Below are positions 1-8,041 of a DNA stretch of 64,000 bases, piece after piece. Every line of letters starts with the position of its first letter. Positions within the stretch are counted from its first letter, which is position 1. Source of the DNA: Nonomuraea muscovyensis (lineage in GTDB: Bacteria; Actinomycetota; Actinomycetes; Streptosporangiales; Streptosporangiaceae); assembly GCF_014207745.1 (NCBI RefSeq), contig NZ_JACHJB010000001.1, forward strand, positions 3,038,001-3,102,000. Reading direction: 5' to 3'. A model generated the notes under the pieces. That model saw only the letters and a list, made by a program, of their open reading frames with translations. It was not told the origin of the DNA and did no database searches. Both the position numbers and the translations under genes were made by a program.

Positions 1-2
1 CC

Positions 3-320
3 GACCGGCAGAGCCTTACCACCTACCTGCGCTTCCCGCTCGAGCACCACAAGCGCGTGCGGCACTCCAACTTCATCGAGCGCACCTTCGGTGAGACCCG
101 CCACCGCGTCAAGGTCATCGGCCGCCTCCCCGGCGAAACCAGCTGCGTCTCACTCGTGTGGGCCGTACTCGACCGAGCCGCACGCGGCTGGCGCGGCTTC
201 ACCATGACCAGCACGGGCCTGCGCATCCTGCATGACCTCCGCCGAGCCCTGCTGCAGCCGCCCACACAGCTCCACCCGTCCGACGACCCAGCCTTGGCAC
301 CCGTCACCGAGGCCGCCTAA
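3..320 (+). CDS. IS256-family transposase, C-terminal part (runs off left edge)
   Basis: About 105 C-terminal residues of a Mutator/IS256-type DDE transposase, open at the left edge of the window. Recognisable stretches are RFPLEHHKRVRHSNFIERTF, ETRHRVKVIGRLPGE and SLVWAVLDRAARGWRG, the conserved end of this family that includes the region around the last catalytic acidic residue. The tail rich in Pro/Ala matches the usual variable C-terminus. Whether the copy is intact cannot be told because the N-terminal two thirds lie outside. It marks the start of an IS-rich, decayed accessory stretch. Confidence 0.8.
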   Translation, partial: DRQSLTTYLRFPLEHHKRVRHSNFIERTFGETRHRVKVIGRLPGETSCVSLVWAVLDRAARGWRGFTMTSTGLRILHDLRRALLQPPTQLHPSDDPALAPVTEAA

Positions 321-388
321 GATCCAACCCACGGCACCTACCTCGTCGAGCCATTTACACCGCTCCGAGGACGCGACCGAGCTTGCGG

Positions 389-832
389 TCAATACAGCTT
401 TGGGGAGGCGGCGGTTCTGCGGAGAGCCGTCTCGTACTGCTGCCTGTCGAAGACAAAAGGACCCAGCGCCCTGAGATCCCAGTTGGGACGGTGGCCGTTA
501 CGAAACCCAGACCAAGTGACGGTCTGCTCGGTTACCTCGACCTGCGCGGTCAACGGCCAGCATCCCCAGTCGCCGCATTCGCAGCCCAGCAGCACCGTCT
601 CTCCTTCGGAAAACCACTGGAGACGGGGTGCCCCGAGGAAATGGGTGCTCGGCCAGCAGATCAAGTCCCGCTCCAGTAGTCCCGCATAGGCCCCCGCGAT
701 GCTTGGGCTGGAGGCCAGCGGTAGTTCGACGACGCGCGCGAGTTCGATGAGATTGATGCCGTCGACCAGGATGTCCATGCGCGGATAGACGCTGGGGGCG
801 ACCGGCCCTACGCGGAACTCGATCACATTCAC
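389..832 (-). CDS. Hypothetical protein with CECGDWGCWPL motif
   Basis: A 147-residue cytoplasmic protein without signal peptide or membrane segment, starting at GTG. The central Cys cluster CECGDWGCWPL is followed by VEVTEQTVTWSGFRN and a C-terminal FDRQQYETALRR helix. I recall proteins of this look from other actinomycetes, annotated only as hypothetical; no function is known to me. The three closely spaced cysteines could bind metal (inference only). It stands alone between the IS256 remnant and an unannotated gap, with no operon partner. Confidence 0.6.
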   Translation of the reverse strand: MNVIEFRVGPVAPSVYPRMDILVDGINLIELARVVELPLASSPSIAGAYAGLLERDLICWPSTHFLGAPRLQWFSEGETVLLGCECGDWGCWPLTAQVEVTEQTVTWSGFRNGHRPNWDLRALGPFVFDRQQYETALRRTAASPKLY

Positions 833-1134
833 GGAGATACCTTATGTCTTGAGTTTAAGATGCTTCGCCAAGTTCGGACGGTCACGAACGTCCTTGGGAC
901 ACCAAAACAGGGCCGAGACTCAAGATCCGGGATATGCGCGGGATGAACTGCGGACGGTCAGTGCCGCGGTCGATCAGAAGTGCAGGTCGTAGAGCACTCA
1001 GCGTCCGAACCGTCAGCCCGCTGTAAAACCGTCGGCTCTCAGGAGCGTGTTTCGGGGGTTGCAGTTTGGGCTGCCATGCACGGCTCGTACCGAGAAGCGC
1101 ACCACAATCGAGGTCTCGGCCATCGTGCGATGAC
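833..1134. other. Intergenic stretch, nothing recognised
   Basis: About 300 bases between two minus-strand genes. The part just upstream of 832 is relatively AT-rich (around 840-870) and probably holds the promoter of the downstream gene. Short frames exist on both strands but show no recognisable protein motif. Confidence 0.4.
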
Positions 1135-1941
1135 TCAATTAGGTGACCAGCGCCACCGGTCGAGCTCGGTCCACTTTGCTTCGAGGGCGGTGGCGAGTTG
1201 TCCGCCGAAGGCGACCGTTCCCTCGTGGGAGGCGAACGCGATCCAGGTAAGCGTGTCATCGCTCCACACGCCCTCAGCGCCGGTGTACTGGGGTTCTAAC
1301 ATCTCTACATCTACGAGGTAGTCCGCGCCGTACTCGCGCAGTTCTGTCACGCGGCCGCCGCTCATGTCGCGTACTGCGGCGCGCACCTGGGCGAGTCCCT
1401 GCTCGTCCCACATCGATACCTCCGTCAGCACGAGGACGTCGGGTGGATTCGGCTCGGCGAGCATGGGGTACCACGACCTGCCCACCAGCCCCCACCGCTG
1501 CTCCAACTGTTTCTGTCGTTCGAACGACTCGGCGGGCATCAACACGCGCCGGTAGGGCAGCGGTTCCACCGGAAAGTCGGCCCGCGCTACCCAGGCTTGC
1601 AAGGTCGACTGAAACAGCCGGCGTTCCTCAGCCATCGCCTTTGCCTCGGTCTTGTTCGATGCCGGTTGTGTGAACGGCGACTGGGCCGTGTCGGCAGCCT
1701 CGGATAGGGCGTCGACGAGGTCGGAGAACTCGGGCAGCCGGTCTGGATCGAGCCGCTCCACGTGTTCCAGGATCGCTGCGATCACGTTGTAGCGGGGGAA
1801 GATGCGCCAGGCTTCGGGACGGTACTTGTACCCGAATGCGGACCGTCCCTCGTTGGGCAGTGCGGCGTACTTGTCGGTCAGCTCGTCGTACCGCTCCATC
1901 AGGTACCGTCGTGCCGCCGTGTGCAGCGTTACCGAGTCCAT
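1135..1941 (-). CDS. Hypothetical protein, 268 aa
   Basis: A soluble 268-residue protein starting at ATG 1941, preceded by a GGGGAG ribosome-binding site about 8 bases upstream. The N-terminal third is helical and charged (residues 1-110), the C-terminal half contains the segment SWYPMLAEPNPPDVLVLTEV and a Trp-rich end (AKWTELDRWRWSPN). I do not recognise the family, and no catalytic motif, signal or membrane segment is visible. Codon use is typical high-GC coding, which supports it as a real gene. It is monocistronic, with decayed IS and tRNA-derived sequence upstream. Confidence 0.6.
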   Translation of the reverse strand: MDSVTLHTAARRYLMERYDELTDKYAALPNEGRSAFGYKYRPEAWRIFPRYNVIAAILEHVERLDPDRLPEFSDLVDALSEAADTAQSPFTQPASNKTEAKAMAEERRLFQSTLQAWVARADFPVEPLPYRRVLMPAESFERQKQLEQRWGLVGRSWYPMLAEPNPPDVLVLTEVSMWDEQGLAQVRAAVRDMSGGRVTELREYGADYLVDVEMLEPQYTGAEGVWSDDTLTWIAFASHEGTVAFGGQLATALEAKWTELDRWRWSPN

Positions 1942-2157
1942 GCCACAAACTCCCCATGATTCAGCCGCCGGCGCACTCTGATGCCTGGCAACGGACGTTT
2001 CAGTCCAGCACCTGGCCCAGGTTCATGAAGAGGTTATCGGCGACGGATGACCTGTCTGTCGACCAATCACCGGTGAGGCCCTGACGATCGCCGGCCTCGG
2101 TTCCCGTAGTCGAGGGCCGTGGCGATTGCTGCAGCGGCCCTTCTCCGCCGCCTCCCG

Positions 2158-2347
2158 ATGGCCGTGGGAGAGGTGACAGCAGCGCTGACAGCAACGTCCC
2201 CACACGTCGACCCATCCACGCCACCGTCCGCACCTGACCATGGTCTTGATCACTGGAGCAGGGTGGTTGTTCCGCCTGAAAAGCGGAAGGTCGGCGGTTC
2301 GACCGCCCCTGACCACCTCACACGACCAGCCAAGATGCCCCGAAGCG
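2158..2347 (+). repeat. Direct repeat, copy 1, containing tRNA-Phe 3' segment
   Basis: About 190 bases that recur at 5894-6086 in the same orientation with roughly 80% identity by eye. Shared landmarks are GAGGTGACAGCA, CTGACAGCAACGT, CACTGGAGCAGGGTG/CGCTGGAGCAGGGTG, the tRNA-like block, and GACCAGCCAAGATGCCCCGA. Copy 1 continues into a complete hairpin terminator, copy 2 does not. The two copies bound a 3.7-kb block with a LysR gene and two exported-protein genes. Confidence 0.75.
2271..2317 (+). pseudogene. tRNA-Phe(GAA) 3' fragment, degenerate (attachment-site-like)
   Basis: The anticodon arm TCCGC-CTGAAAA-GCGGA with anticodon GAA is followed by a variable loop, a T-arm-like GGCGGTTCGACCGCC and CTGACCACC. 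Compared with a functional actinobacterial tRNA-Phe the T-loop is two bases short and the acceptor strand has a change, and there is no 5' half. It is therefore a fragment, typical of att sites left by integrating elements that use tRNA 3' ends. Confidence 0.65.
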
Positions 2348-2368
2348 AAGACCGCTCCGGGGCGTTTT
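2337..2368 (+). terminator. Rho-independent terminator after the tRNA-Phe fragment
   Basis: GCCCCGAAGCG pairs with CGCTCCGGGGC (one mismatch in 11) around a loop AAGAC and is followed by GTTTT. This is probably the original terminator of the source tRNA gene. Confidence 0.65.
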
Positions 2369-2689
2369 CGCGTCTGTGACAGCAACGTCGCCGCCTCCGC
2401 TGCAGGGTTGATTTCTTCCTTGGCCTGTGGCGAAAGATTCGCAGCACGGTACAGAGCTGCCCAAGGCGCTACGGACGGTTCGTGCCGTCGACACCGCCAC
2501 GATGATCGAGTTGCTGCGTGAGACGTCGCACTCCGCGGAGTCGCAGGTCGTTGAGCGGCTGGCCTTTCACCTCGCGCCGGGAGGGGCACACTATGTGATC
2601 CCTTGGCCACGTAGGTCGTGGGATGTGGCCGTAAGGCTGCGTCTGTGCGGCCCATTAAGAGCGGTCTAACAGGTCTGTAGCGATGCAGC

Positions 2690-2895
2690 ACGGCGGCCGC
2701 AGCACTGGCCGGTAACGACGCCAGCGCATGGCGGACGCCCCGCGGATCACGAGGGTCGGGAAGGCGTTGAAAGCATTCCAGCAGACTGAGGCAGTCGGCG
2801 GCGGAGGCGGTCACCGTCCCGTGCTCGGTCAGTGGGCAAGAGCAGCACTGATCGGCGATGATGAGGGGACAGGCACGGTCTTCTCTGGTGATCAT
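2690..2895 (-). pseudogene. ISAs1-family transposase remnant, N-terminal
   Basis: Read on the minus strand from 2895, the frame contains SLLECFQRLPDPRDPRGVRH followed by an Ala-rich helix. This is the hallmark N-terminal domain (DDE_Tnp_1-associated, PDPRDPRG motif) of ISAs1-family transposases. After about 60 residues the similarity stops and the frame becomes arbitrary, so only the N-terminus survives. No terminal inverted repeats were identified. Confidence 0.6.
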
Positions 2896-3174
2896 TAGGC
2901 GTCGAGAACCTCATGATCTCGAAGGTCGTGCCTGTTCTCGTCCTGGAACGTGTCTCCAGGTCTCCAGGCCCCTCCTGCAGCCCGGAACAAACACTCCCAG
3001 AAACGGACACTTAGGCTATTACCTCGCCGTGGCCTGAGCCTCCAGGGGAGGATGTCCTCACTTGGCTGCCCCTGGAACCGCGAAAGGGTGGTGTGCTGAA
3101 GAAATGTCGGGGAGGTTCGCCGGTAGGAGCGGCAGCGCGTCAGGAACCGTCCGGATCGGGTGGGAGGCGGAACT

Positions 3175-4089
3175 GTGGAGCTACGGCATTTCCGGTACTT
3201 TATGGCGGTCGCCGAATACGGGAGTTTCACCCAAGCCGCCGAACGCCTGTTCGTTTCACAGCCGACGTTGAGTCAGCAGATCCGGGACCTGGAACGAGAG
3301 CTCGGAGTCACGTTGTTCCGGCGTGAACGTGACGGCACACGGGTGACTGTGGCGGGGGAGGTGTTCTACGACCGCGCGAAGCGGGTGTTCGCTGCCGTGG
3401 AGGATTCGATCGCCGACACGCGCCGGGCGGCGTCGACGATGTCGACACTGTGGATCGGCGTCGCGGGCCCGCTCCCTGAGTCGGTGCACGTTCCCGTCGT
3501 CAGCGCGTTCACCGCGGCATTCCCACAGGTGCAGATCCGCATGCACGAGCTGGGCTTTCCGACCTACGAACAGCCGTTGATCGACGGACAGGTGGACGTC
3601 GCGCTGCTGCGGGGGCCGATGGATCTTGACCGTCTGGTCTGCCTGCCGGTCGTGGCCGGCGAGCCGTCCGCCCTGCTGACACCGATGGGTCACCCGTTCT
3701 GGGACGCCGATGCGGTTGACTTGCGCGACTTCCTCGCCGAGCCCCTGCCCAGGATCTCCCGGGAACTGTCGGAGCGAAGCAGGGCGTTCTGGCTGTACTA
3801 CAAGGAACGCAACGACGAGTACCCGCGGCTGCTGGGCCACGACGCGGCCACAGCCGCCGACATGGTGCTGTCGGCCGGCCTCCACGGTGTGGTGGTTCCC
3901 GCGCCGATCGAAGCCGTACGGGGCGTGATGGTGGCCCGGTTCAAGGCGGTGGAGTTGCGTGGTGGCCACCTCAGTACGACGTATGCGGCCCGCCGGCGCG
4001 ATGACCGACGGGCGCTGACGGAGACCTTCTGCGAGCTGGCGGCTCAGATCGGCGCCGAGGTCGTCGACGCGGATAGGTGGCGCCGATAG
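3175..4089 (+). CDS. LysR-family transcriptional regulator
   Basis: A 304-residue LysR regulator. Residues 1-60 form the winged helix-turn-helix (VELRHFRYFMAVAEYGSF ... SQPTLSQQIRDLERELGVTLF), the rest the two-lobed periplasmic-binding-like effector domain (from about residue 85). The start is GTG 3175, because it gives the canonical LysR N-terminus and has GGGAGG 6-13 bases upstream; a GTG five codons earlier is possible but less typical. No divergent target gene is present, since upstream lies IS debris. The downstream gene is on the same strand 99 bases on. Effector and target are unknown. Confidence 0.9.
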   Translation: MELRHFRYFMAVAEYGSFTQAAERLFVSQPTLSQQIRDLERELGVTLFRRERDGTRVTVAGEVFYDRAKRVFAAVEDSIADTRRAASTMSTLWIGVAGPLPESVHVPVVSAFTAAFPQVQIRMHELGFPTYEQPLIDGQVDVALLRGPMDLDRLVCLPVVAGEPSALLTPMGHPFWDADAVDLRDFLAEPLPRISRELSERSRAFWLYYKERNDEYPRLLGHDAATAADMVLSAGLHGVVVPAPIEAVRGVMVARFKAVELRGGHLSTTYAARRRDDRRALTETFCELAAQIGAEVVDADRWRR

Positions 4090-4188
4090 CAGGATCGGCG
4101 AGACGTCTTGGACGGCGAGCCGACCGGCGGCGATCCTCGGGTGAGGAGACCGACTAGGTCTCGACCATCGCGACTTGGAGGTCCGTCC

Positions 4189-4749
4189 GTGAGCACTGCT
4201 GGTGGATGCGTGCGCCTGAGGTTGCGCCGCCTAGCCGTCCTGATGTGTGCCGTAGTAGTCACTCTCGCGGGAACGACACCGTCGGCATCGGCATCGGCGT
4301 CGGCGGAAGTGTTCTACCCGCTGAACACCTGGTGGAACGCACAGCGCCTGGACAACGTGACCACCGGAGACCTTCGTCAGGAAGAGATGGCCGCTGCCGC
4401 GGGGTACGGCTACGTTCGCCGCGAAGGGTGGCTCCTACAGTCCCCGCCCAGCCCGGGAACCGCGCGCCTCGAACTGTTCTGGAACCAGGCGCGGCAGGAC
4501 AACGCCAGCTTCGCGACGGCGGAGGGTATCGCCTCGGCGTACAGCGCCGGCTACGTCCACGTCGACACCGGGGGCTACGTCTACACCAGCCAGGTGCCGG
4601 GCACGATCCCGCTCTATCAGTTCTGGAGCGCGGCCCGTCAGGACAACGTCCTCGCCGCGACGCCCCGCACCATTGACGCCGCCCGCAGTGCTGGATACGT
4701 CCTGATCCGCATTGAGGGTTACGTGATCGAAAAACCGCTGGAGCCTTAG
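4189..4749 (+). CDS. Secreted protein with three W/F-N-x-x-R-x-D-N repeats
   Basis: A 186-residue exported protein starting at GTG 4189 behind GGAGG. A Sec signal peptide (RLRRLAVLMCAVVV, cleavage near SASASA) precedes three repeats of about 45 residues: PLNTWWNAQRLDNVTT, ELFWNQARQDNASFAT and PLYQFWSAARQDNVLAAT, each followed by a GY-x2-V-R/H turn. The repeats resemble the short beta-trefoil-like repeat seen in secreted DUF5648-type proteins (PLYRFYN...DHFYT); this link is by pattern only. Probably an extracellular carbohydrate- or surface-binding protein. It follows the LysR gene with its own ribosome-binding site. Confidence 0.7.
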   Translation: MSTAGGCVRLRLRRLAVLMCAVVVTLAGTTPSASASASAEVFYPLNTWWNAQRLDNVTTGDLRQEEMAAAAGYGYVRREGWLLQSPPSPGTARLELFWNQARQDNASFATAEGIASAYSAGYVHVDTGGYVYTSQVPGTIPLYQFWSAARQDNVLAATPRTIDAARSAGYVLIRIEGYVIEKPLEP

Positions 4750-5097
4750 GCCGTACCAGCTCAGCACTTCGACGCAATGTCATCCGGACGGGGGAACTCG
4801 GCTGGTTGCAAAGCCGGAAGCGCATGATGTGTCACTGAATCGAAACTGTGTGGTTGCCGCCTCTGCCTGGGAGTCCCACCGGCCAGTAGTGTTGCTCCTG
4901 CGGAGGTGGCACCCGCGCAGTTTCGGTTCGATGACCATCCCGTCGGCCAGGTGTCAGTAGAAGATGGTCCTTTGGCCGTTCGGGTCTGCGTCTGGACCGG
5001 CGAGGTCGGCATGCGTATGAGTGTGACTAGTTTGTGGTTTCCGTGAACCTGCCTATGTACGCCCAATATTCCATGAGTGGTCGATGGGGGCGTGGAC
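4750..5097. other. Intergenic stretch, nothing recognised
   Basis: Roughly 350 bases between two plus-strand genes. No terminator, tRNA or coding motif stands out. The last 100 bases are the most AT-rich (around 5010-5070) and presumably hold the promoter of the next gene. Confidence 0.4.
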
Positions 5098-5670
5098 ATG
5101 AAAAAGGGGCGCTTGAGCGGGGCGCTTGGTGTGATCTCTGGGGTGTTGGCCATTCTGGCGTTCCTTGGTTACCAGAACTACAAGGATTTCGACAAGAAGA
5201 CATCGCCTGATGCCGGCAGGCCGACGGCGGCCGCAACCGCTCCAGACCAATCTGCTTCAGACCCGGAAAAAGGCAAGTGGGACTATATCCACCTGGCCGA
5301 CACCGCCTGCTACTCCGTCACGGTCAAAGTGGAAGGGCTCGCAGATTACTCCCCGAGAAGTCCCACTGTTTGGCCCAAAGCGGTGAGTGGGTTACGTGCG
5401 CGCATGTTGTCGCGATGGAAGAAGGTCGGCCAGCCGGATGACCCATTCTCCACGTCGTTCGGCGATGAAACCAGGAAGATCTGGTCGGATTTTTCCGATG
5501 CGAACTGGTGGTGGTCGGAGATGATTCGCCTGATGGCGCGTGGAGAATGGGATGACGCCCGGTCGGCGTACAAGAAGTTCAAGATCTACGACGACGCCGC
5601 CATGCGGCGTGCGAACCGGCTCGGGTATTCGAACTGCGACTACGACTGGCCCAGGTTCACTTCATGGTGA
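5098..5670 (+). CDS. Membrane-anchored hypothetical protein
   Basis: A 190-residue protein starting at ATG 5098, preceded by GGGGG about 6 bases upstream; an in-frame GTG at 5077 has no better site. A short basic N-terminus (MKKGRLSG) leads into one membrane helix (VISGVLAILAFLGYQ). A Pro/Ala/Asp linker and an extracytoplasmic domain of about 130 residues with many Trp (DANWWWSEMIRLMARGEW) follow. The family is not recognised. Lower GC than its neighbours and location between two tRNA-Phe-derived repeats suggest it arrived with the flanking mobile sequence (inference). Confidence 0.65.
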   Translation: MKKGRLSGALGVISGVLAILAFLGYQNYKDFDKKTSPDAGRPTAAATAPDQSASDPEKGKWDYIHLADTACYSVTVKVEGLADYSPRSPTVWPKAVSGLRARMLSRWKKVGQPDDPFSTSFGDETRKIWSDFSDANWWWSEMIRLMARGEWDDARSAYKKFKIYDDAAMRRANRLGYSNCDYDWPRFTSW

Positions 5671-5754
5671 TCGCGTGACCGCGATGCGTGTGAGCAGGTT
5701 GGCGGCAAGCCATCCGCTTGGAGAATGTATCGTCCCGCTCGCCCCGAGCAGCGG

Positions 5755-5895
5755 TGACGCGATGGTTCGACCTCGCCGATGCGCAGTGGGCGCTGCTGCC
5801 TGCGGGCGAGAACCAGGTCGATCCTCGCGGTGGAGCAAGTGCCAGTTGATCGACGGGATCCGCCGTGGCCCGCTTTGTCGGGTTGGCACCAGGTG
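5755..5895 (+). pseudogene. IS5-family transposase N-terminal remnant, frameshifted
   Basis: One frame reads RWFDLADAQWALLP and a second, shifted frame continues with EPGRSSRWSKCQLIDGIRRG. Together they match the N-terminus of IS5/IS427-type transposases (consensus about FDLTDAQWALLEPLLP ... GRPRKWSKRQLIDGIRWR). A frameshift and an in-frame TGA break it, and it stops exactly where tRNA-Phe repeat copy 2 begins. Confidence 0.65.
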
Positions 5896-6086
5896 GCCAT
5901 GGCTGAGGTGACAGCAAGACTGACAGCAACGTTCTCACATGCCGACGCATCGACGCCACCGTCCACACGCACCTGACCGTGGTCTCGATCGCTGGAGCAG
6001 GGTGATCGGTACGCCTGAAAAGCGGAAGGTCGGCGGTTCGACCGCCCCTGACCACCTCATCTGACCAGCCAAGATGCCCCGAAGCG
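5894..6086 (+). repeat. Direct repeat, copy 2, containing tRNA-Phe 3' segment
   Basis: Second copy of the segment at 2158-2347. The tRNA-like block is at 6011-6056 and carries the same two-base T-loop deletion and the same CTGACCACC end as copy 1, so both derive from one already degenerate source. Copy 2 ends inside the terminator hairpin: GCCCCGAAGCG is present at 6076-6086 but the pairing arm is missing, which places a recombination junction at about 6086. Confidence 0.75.
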
Positions 6087-6145
6087 TTACCGCCTTGCCC
6101 AAACCCGAGCCGGAGCCGAACAAGTCAGCTGACCACACTCACAGG

Positions 6146-6176
6146 GGTGGGACCGGAATACGCCAGAAACCTGCCG
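6146..6176. repeat. Inverted repeat, left arm
   Basis: This 31-base arm is the reverse complement of 7146-7175 with one mismatch and one single-base gap (shared core CAGGTTTCTGGC and ATTCCGG on the other strand). The two arms flank the dienelactone-hydrolase-like gene and its upstream region. Confidence 0.7.
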
Positions 6177-6227
6177 TGGTGACCGGTAAGCGCGGGTCAG
6201 CGGGTGGCCGAGCTTGGACTGACCAGA

Positions 6228-6953
6228 TCACTCCGTCACGGGCAGGCACTCGGCAAGCAGGTCGACGACGTCGCGCCAGGCTCGCTGCGCGTGCCGTGGG
6301 TGGTAGCCGACGCCGGGGACCACGGCGTGGTCGACCGTCGGGTGGTGGAAGGCGTGCAAGGCGCCGCCGTAGACCACGAGGCGCCAGTCGACGCCCGCGG
6401 CCTGCATCTCGGCGGTGAACGCGTCCCGTTGCGCGGGCGGCATGATCGGGTCTTCCGACCCGACCCCGGCCCACACCGGACAGCGAATGCGCGCCGCCTC
6501 GCCCGGTCGGCCCGTGGTCAGTGCGTTGACTGTCCCGATCGCGCGGAGGTCGACGCCGTCGCGCCCGAGCTCCAGCCCGATGGCGCCCCCGGTGCCGTAG
6601 CCGACGGCGGCGATCCGGTCGGGGTCGGTCCGCGGTTCGGCGCGCAGCACGTCGAGCGCCGCGTGGCCGATGCCCCGCATCCGGTCGGGGTCGGCGAGCA
6701 GCGGCATGCAACGGGCCAGCATCTCCTCGGGGTCGGTGAGCAAGCGCCCGCCGTGGAGGTCGAAGGCCAGCGCCACGTATCCCAGCTCGGCGAGCGCATC
6801 GGCTCGGCGGCGCTCGACGTCGCTGAGCCCTGGGCCCTCTGGTCCGAGCAACACCGCGGGGCGGCTCCCGATGCCGGAGGGCAGCGCAAGGTGCCCGATC
6901 ATCGTCAGGCCGTCGGCCGGGTACTCGACCGTGCGCGTTGTCACTGTCGTCAT
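6228..6953 (-). CDS. Dienelactone hydrolase-like alpha/beta hydrolase, nucleophile missing
   Basis: A 241-residue cytoplasmic alpha/beta-hydrolase of the dienelactone hydrolase family. The start at ATG 6953 gives MTTVTTRTVEYPADG, where the family begins; an upstream in-frame start at 7016 adds only low-complexity residues. Typical landmarks are AVLLGPEGPGLSD, AFDLHGG, SEDPIMPP (acid region) and GGALHAFHHP (His region). The nucleophile elbow, usually GxCxG or GxSxG, reads AVGYGTGG, so Cys/Ser is replaced by Gly. Either it is a non-catalytic subfamily or the nucleophile lies elsewhere. It stands alone, flanked by an inverted repeat. Confidence 0.8.
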   Translation of the reverse strand: MTTVTTRTVEYPADGLTMIGHLALPSGIGSRPAVLLGPEGPGLSDVERRRADALAELGYVALAFDLHGGRLLTDPEEMLARCMPLLADPDRMRGIGHAALDVLRAEPRTDPDRIAAVGYGTGGAIGLELGRDGVDLRAIGTVNALTTGRPGEAARIRCPVWAGVGSEDPIMPPAQRDAFTAEMQAAGVDWRLVVYGGALHAFHHPTVDHAVVPGVGYHPRHAQRAWRDVVDLLAECLPVTE

Positions 6954-7145
6954 GAGACTGGACTGTAGTGATCGTCGAGCCCGGTCGGACCGGTGTTCAC
7001 CGCTGGCAGAGTTCACCGCTGGCAGAACAGCGCGGGTGTGCCTCTGATATGCGGCGATGGCTCACAAGGTCAGTCACAAACCCCGTTCTCGCGGCAGCGT
7101 TATCGGATCATCTGCCCTGGCCACGGTGCTGGAGACTGACCCTCG

Positions 7146-7175
7146 CGGCAGGTTTCTGGCATATTCCGGCCCACC
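7146..7175. repeat. Inverted repeat, right arm
   Basis: Pairs with 6146-6176. Together the arms enclose about 1.03 kb. They could be the ends of a small non-autonomous mobile unit or two opposed copies of a larger repeat. Confidence 0.7.
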
Positions 7176-7190
7176 TCTCACACAGCGTCA

Positions 7191-7232
7191 CGAGAGCCAT
7201 GCCCCAGACCCACGGGCACGGCTCTCGTTTTC
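7191..7232 (+). terminator. Strong hairpin terminator
   Basis: CGAGAGCCATGCCC pairs with GGGCACGGCTCTCG (one mismatch) around CAGACCCAC and is followed by TTTT. No intact gene ends here on the plus strand, so it may be left from a lost transcription unit. Confidence 0.75.
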
Positions 7233-7342
7233 ACCAACACTCAAGGCAGTTGATCAGCAAGTGGCTCTCGAACCGACCGACACATGGCTCTCGGATCCAC
7301 CTTCATAGCCATAGTTCCTTGCTGTTCGGAAGGACACAGAGG

Positions 7343-8041
7343 ATGTCGCTGGCATCCGATTGGATGAGGCTCATGACTGCTCACGATGTGGCCCGGCTGC
7401 TGCCTGATATCCCGGTGCTTCGTGATCTGTGCCGGTCCATGGCGGTGCTGGAGGCCATCCTGAGTCCGGACTGGTCCAGCCGCTACCACTCCTACGACGC
7501 CGGCTGGGGGCCTGGGGAGGAGATGGCCTCGATGAGCAACGGCTCGGGGGACGAATACTCGATCGTCTTCTCCGCGGCGGGTGCGTACATCCGCGGCTTC
7601 GCCCACGAGGCGGTGATGAGCCCGTACGGCAAGGACGGGCCGTGGCCGGGGGTGCTCGACTCCGTTCCTGAGGTGTTCCGCCAGTGTGTGCGGGAGCCGG
7701 CGTTCTGTGACGAGGACAGCATGCCGGTCGTGACCGCCTGCTTGTGGCGCGCGGTTGGTGATGACTGTTGGCGGGTGGGTGAGATCGACTACCCGGACGG
7801 CGTCAGCGATCCCGATGGGGCGGCGTACCTGTTCGCGCGGCTCGTCGATCCGTCTCCGGAGGCGTTCCGGCGGTTCGCGGAGGACTACTACGAGGTGCCC
7901 GTGGATCTCGATGCGGTGCGGCACGTCTATGCCCTTCGGCCGCTGACGCAGACGATGGTCGCCGCGCTGAACGCCGACCTCTCCCTGGATGACCTCGCCG
8001 ACGATCTTGTGGCAGCCCGATATCCGTCCGTTGCCGGCTGA
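7343..8041 (+). CDS. Hypothetical protein, 232 aa
   Basis: A soluble, acidic protein of 232 residues starting at ATG 7343 behind AGGA (8-base spacing); ATG 7373 is an alternative. Conserved-looking stretches are WGPGEEMASMSNGSGDEY, a middle CLWRAVGDDCWRVGEIDYP, and a C-terminal helix LNADLSLDDLADDLVAARYP. No signal peptide, membrane helix or known active-site motif. It resembles uncharacterised actinomycete proteins that I cannot name. It is followed directly by a tRNA-Arg-derived repeat, so it probably belongs to the mobile cargo. Confidence 0.6.
   Translation: MSLASDWMRLMTAHDVARLLPDIPVLRDLCRSMAVLEAILSPDWSSRYHSYDAGWGPGEEMASMSNGSGDEYSIVFSAAGAYIRGFAHEAVMSPYGKDGPWPGVLDSVPEVFRQCVREPAFCDEDSMPVVTACLWRAVGDDCWRVGEIDYPDGVSDPDGAAYLFARLVDPSPEAFRRFAEDYYEVPVDLDAVRHVYALRPLTQTMVAALNADLSLDDLADDLVAARYPSVAG

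Larger units (their letters stand above)
1942..3174. other. Gene-poor decayed stretch
   Basis: This 1.2-kb stretch contains a tRNA-Phe-derived repeat with terminator (2158-2368) and an ISAs1-like transposase remnant (2690-2895), listed separately. Between 2369 and 2689 an 80-codon plus-strand frame starting at GTG 2427 is possible but matches nothing I know. The last 270 bases, before the LysR gene, hold no recognised feature apart from its ribosome-binding site. Confidence 0.5.
6954..7342. other. Intergenic region with inverted-repeat arm and terminator
   Basis: About 390 bases between divergent genes. It holds the right inverted-repeat arm (7146-7175) and a strong hairpin (7191-7232). Around 7331-7334 AGGA serves as the ribosome-binding site of the following gene. 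No further coding signal was recognised. Confidence 0.5.

Noticed and set aside
2271..2317. Possible functional tRNA-Phe gene.
   Set aside because: No 5' half, two-base T-loop deletion and altered acceptor end; only a fragment. The same holds for 6011-6056 and the two tRNA-Arg fragments.
2427..2669. Plus-strand 80-codon frame starting at GTG.
   Set aside because: Contains a plausible helix (VDTATMIELLRETSHSAES) but no recognisable family, no convincing ribosome-binding site, and lies in decayed DNA.
2023..2895. A 290-codon minus-strand frame.
   Set aside because: Only its first ~60 residues have the ISAs1-transposase motif; the rest runs through a tRNA-derived repeat and terminator and has no coding character.
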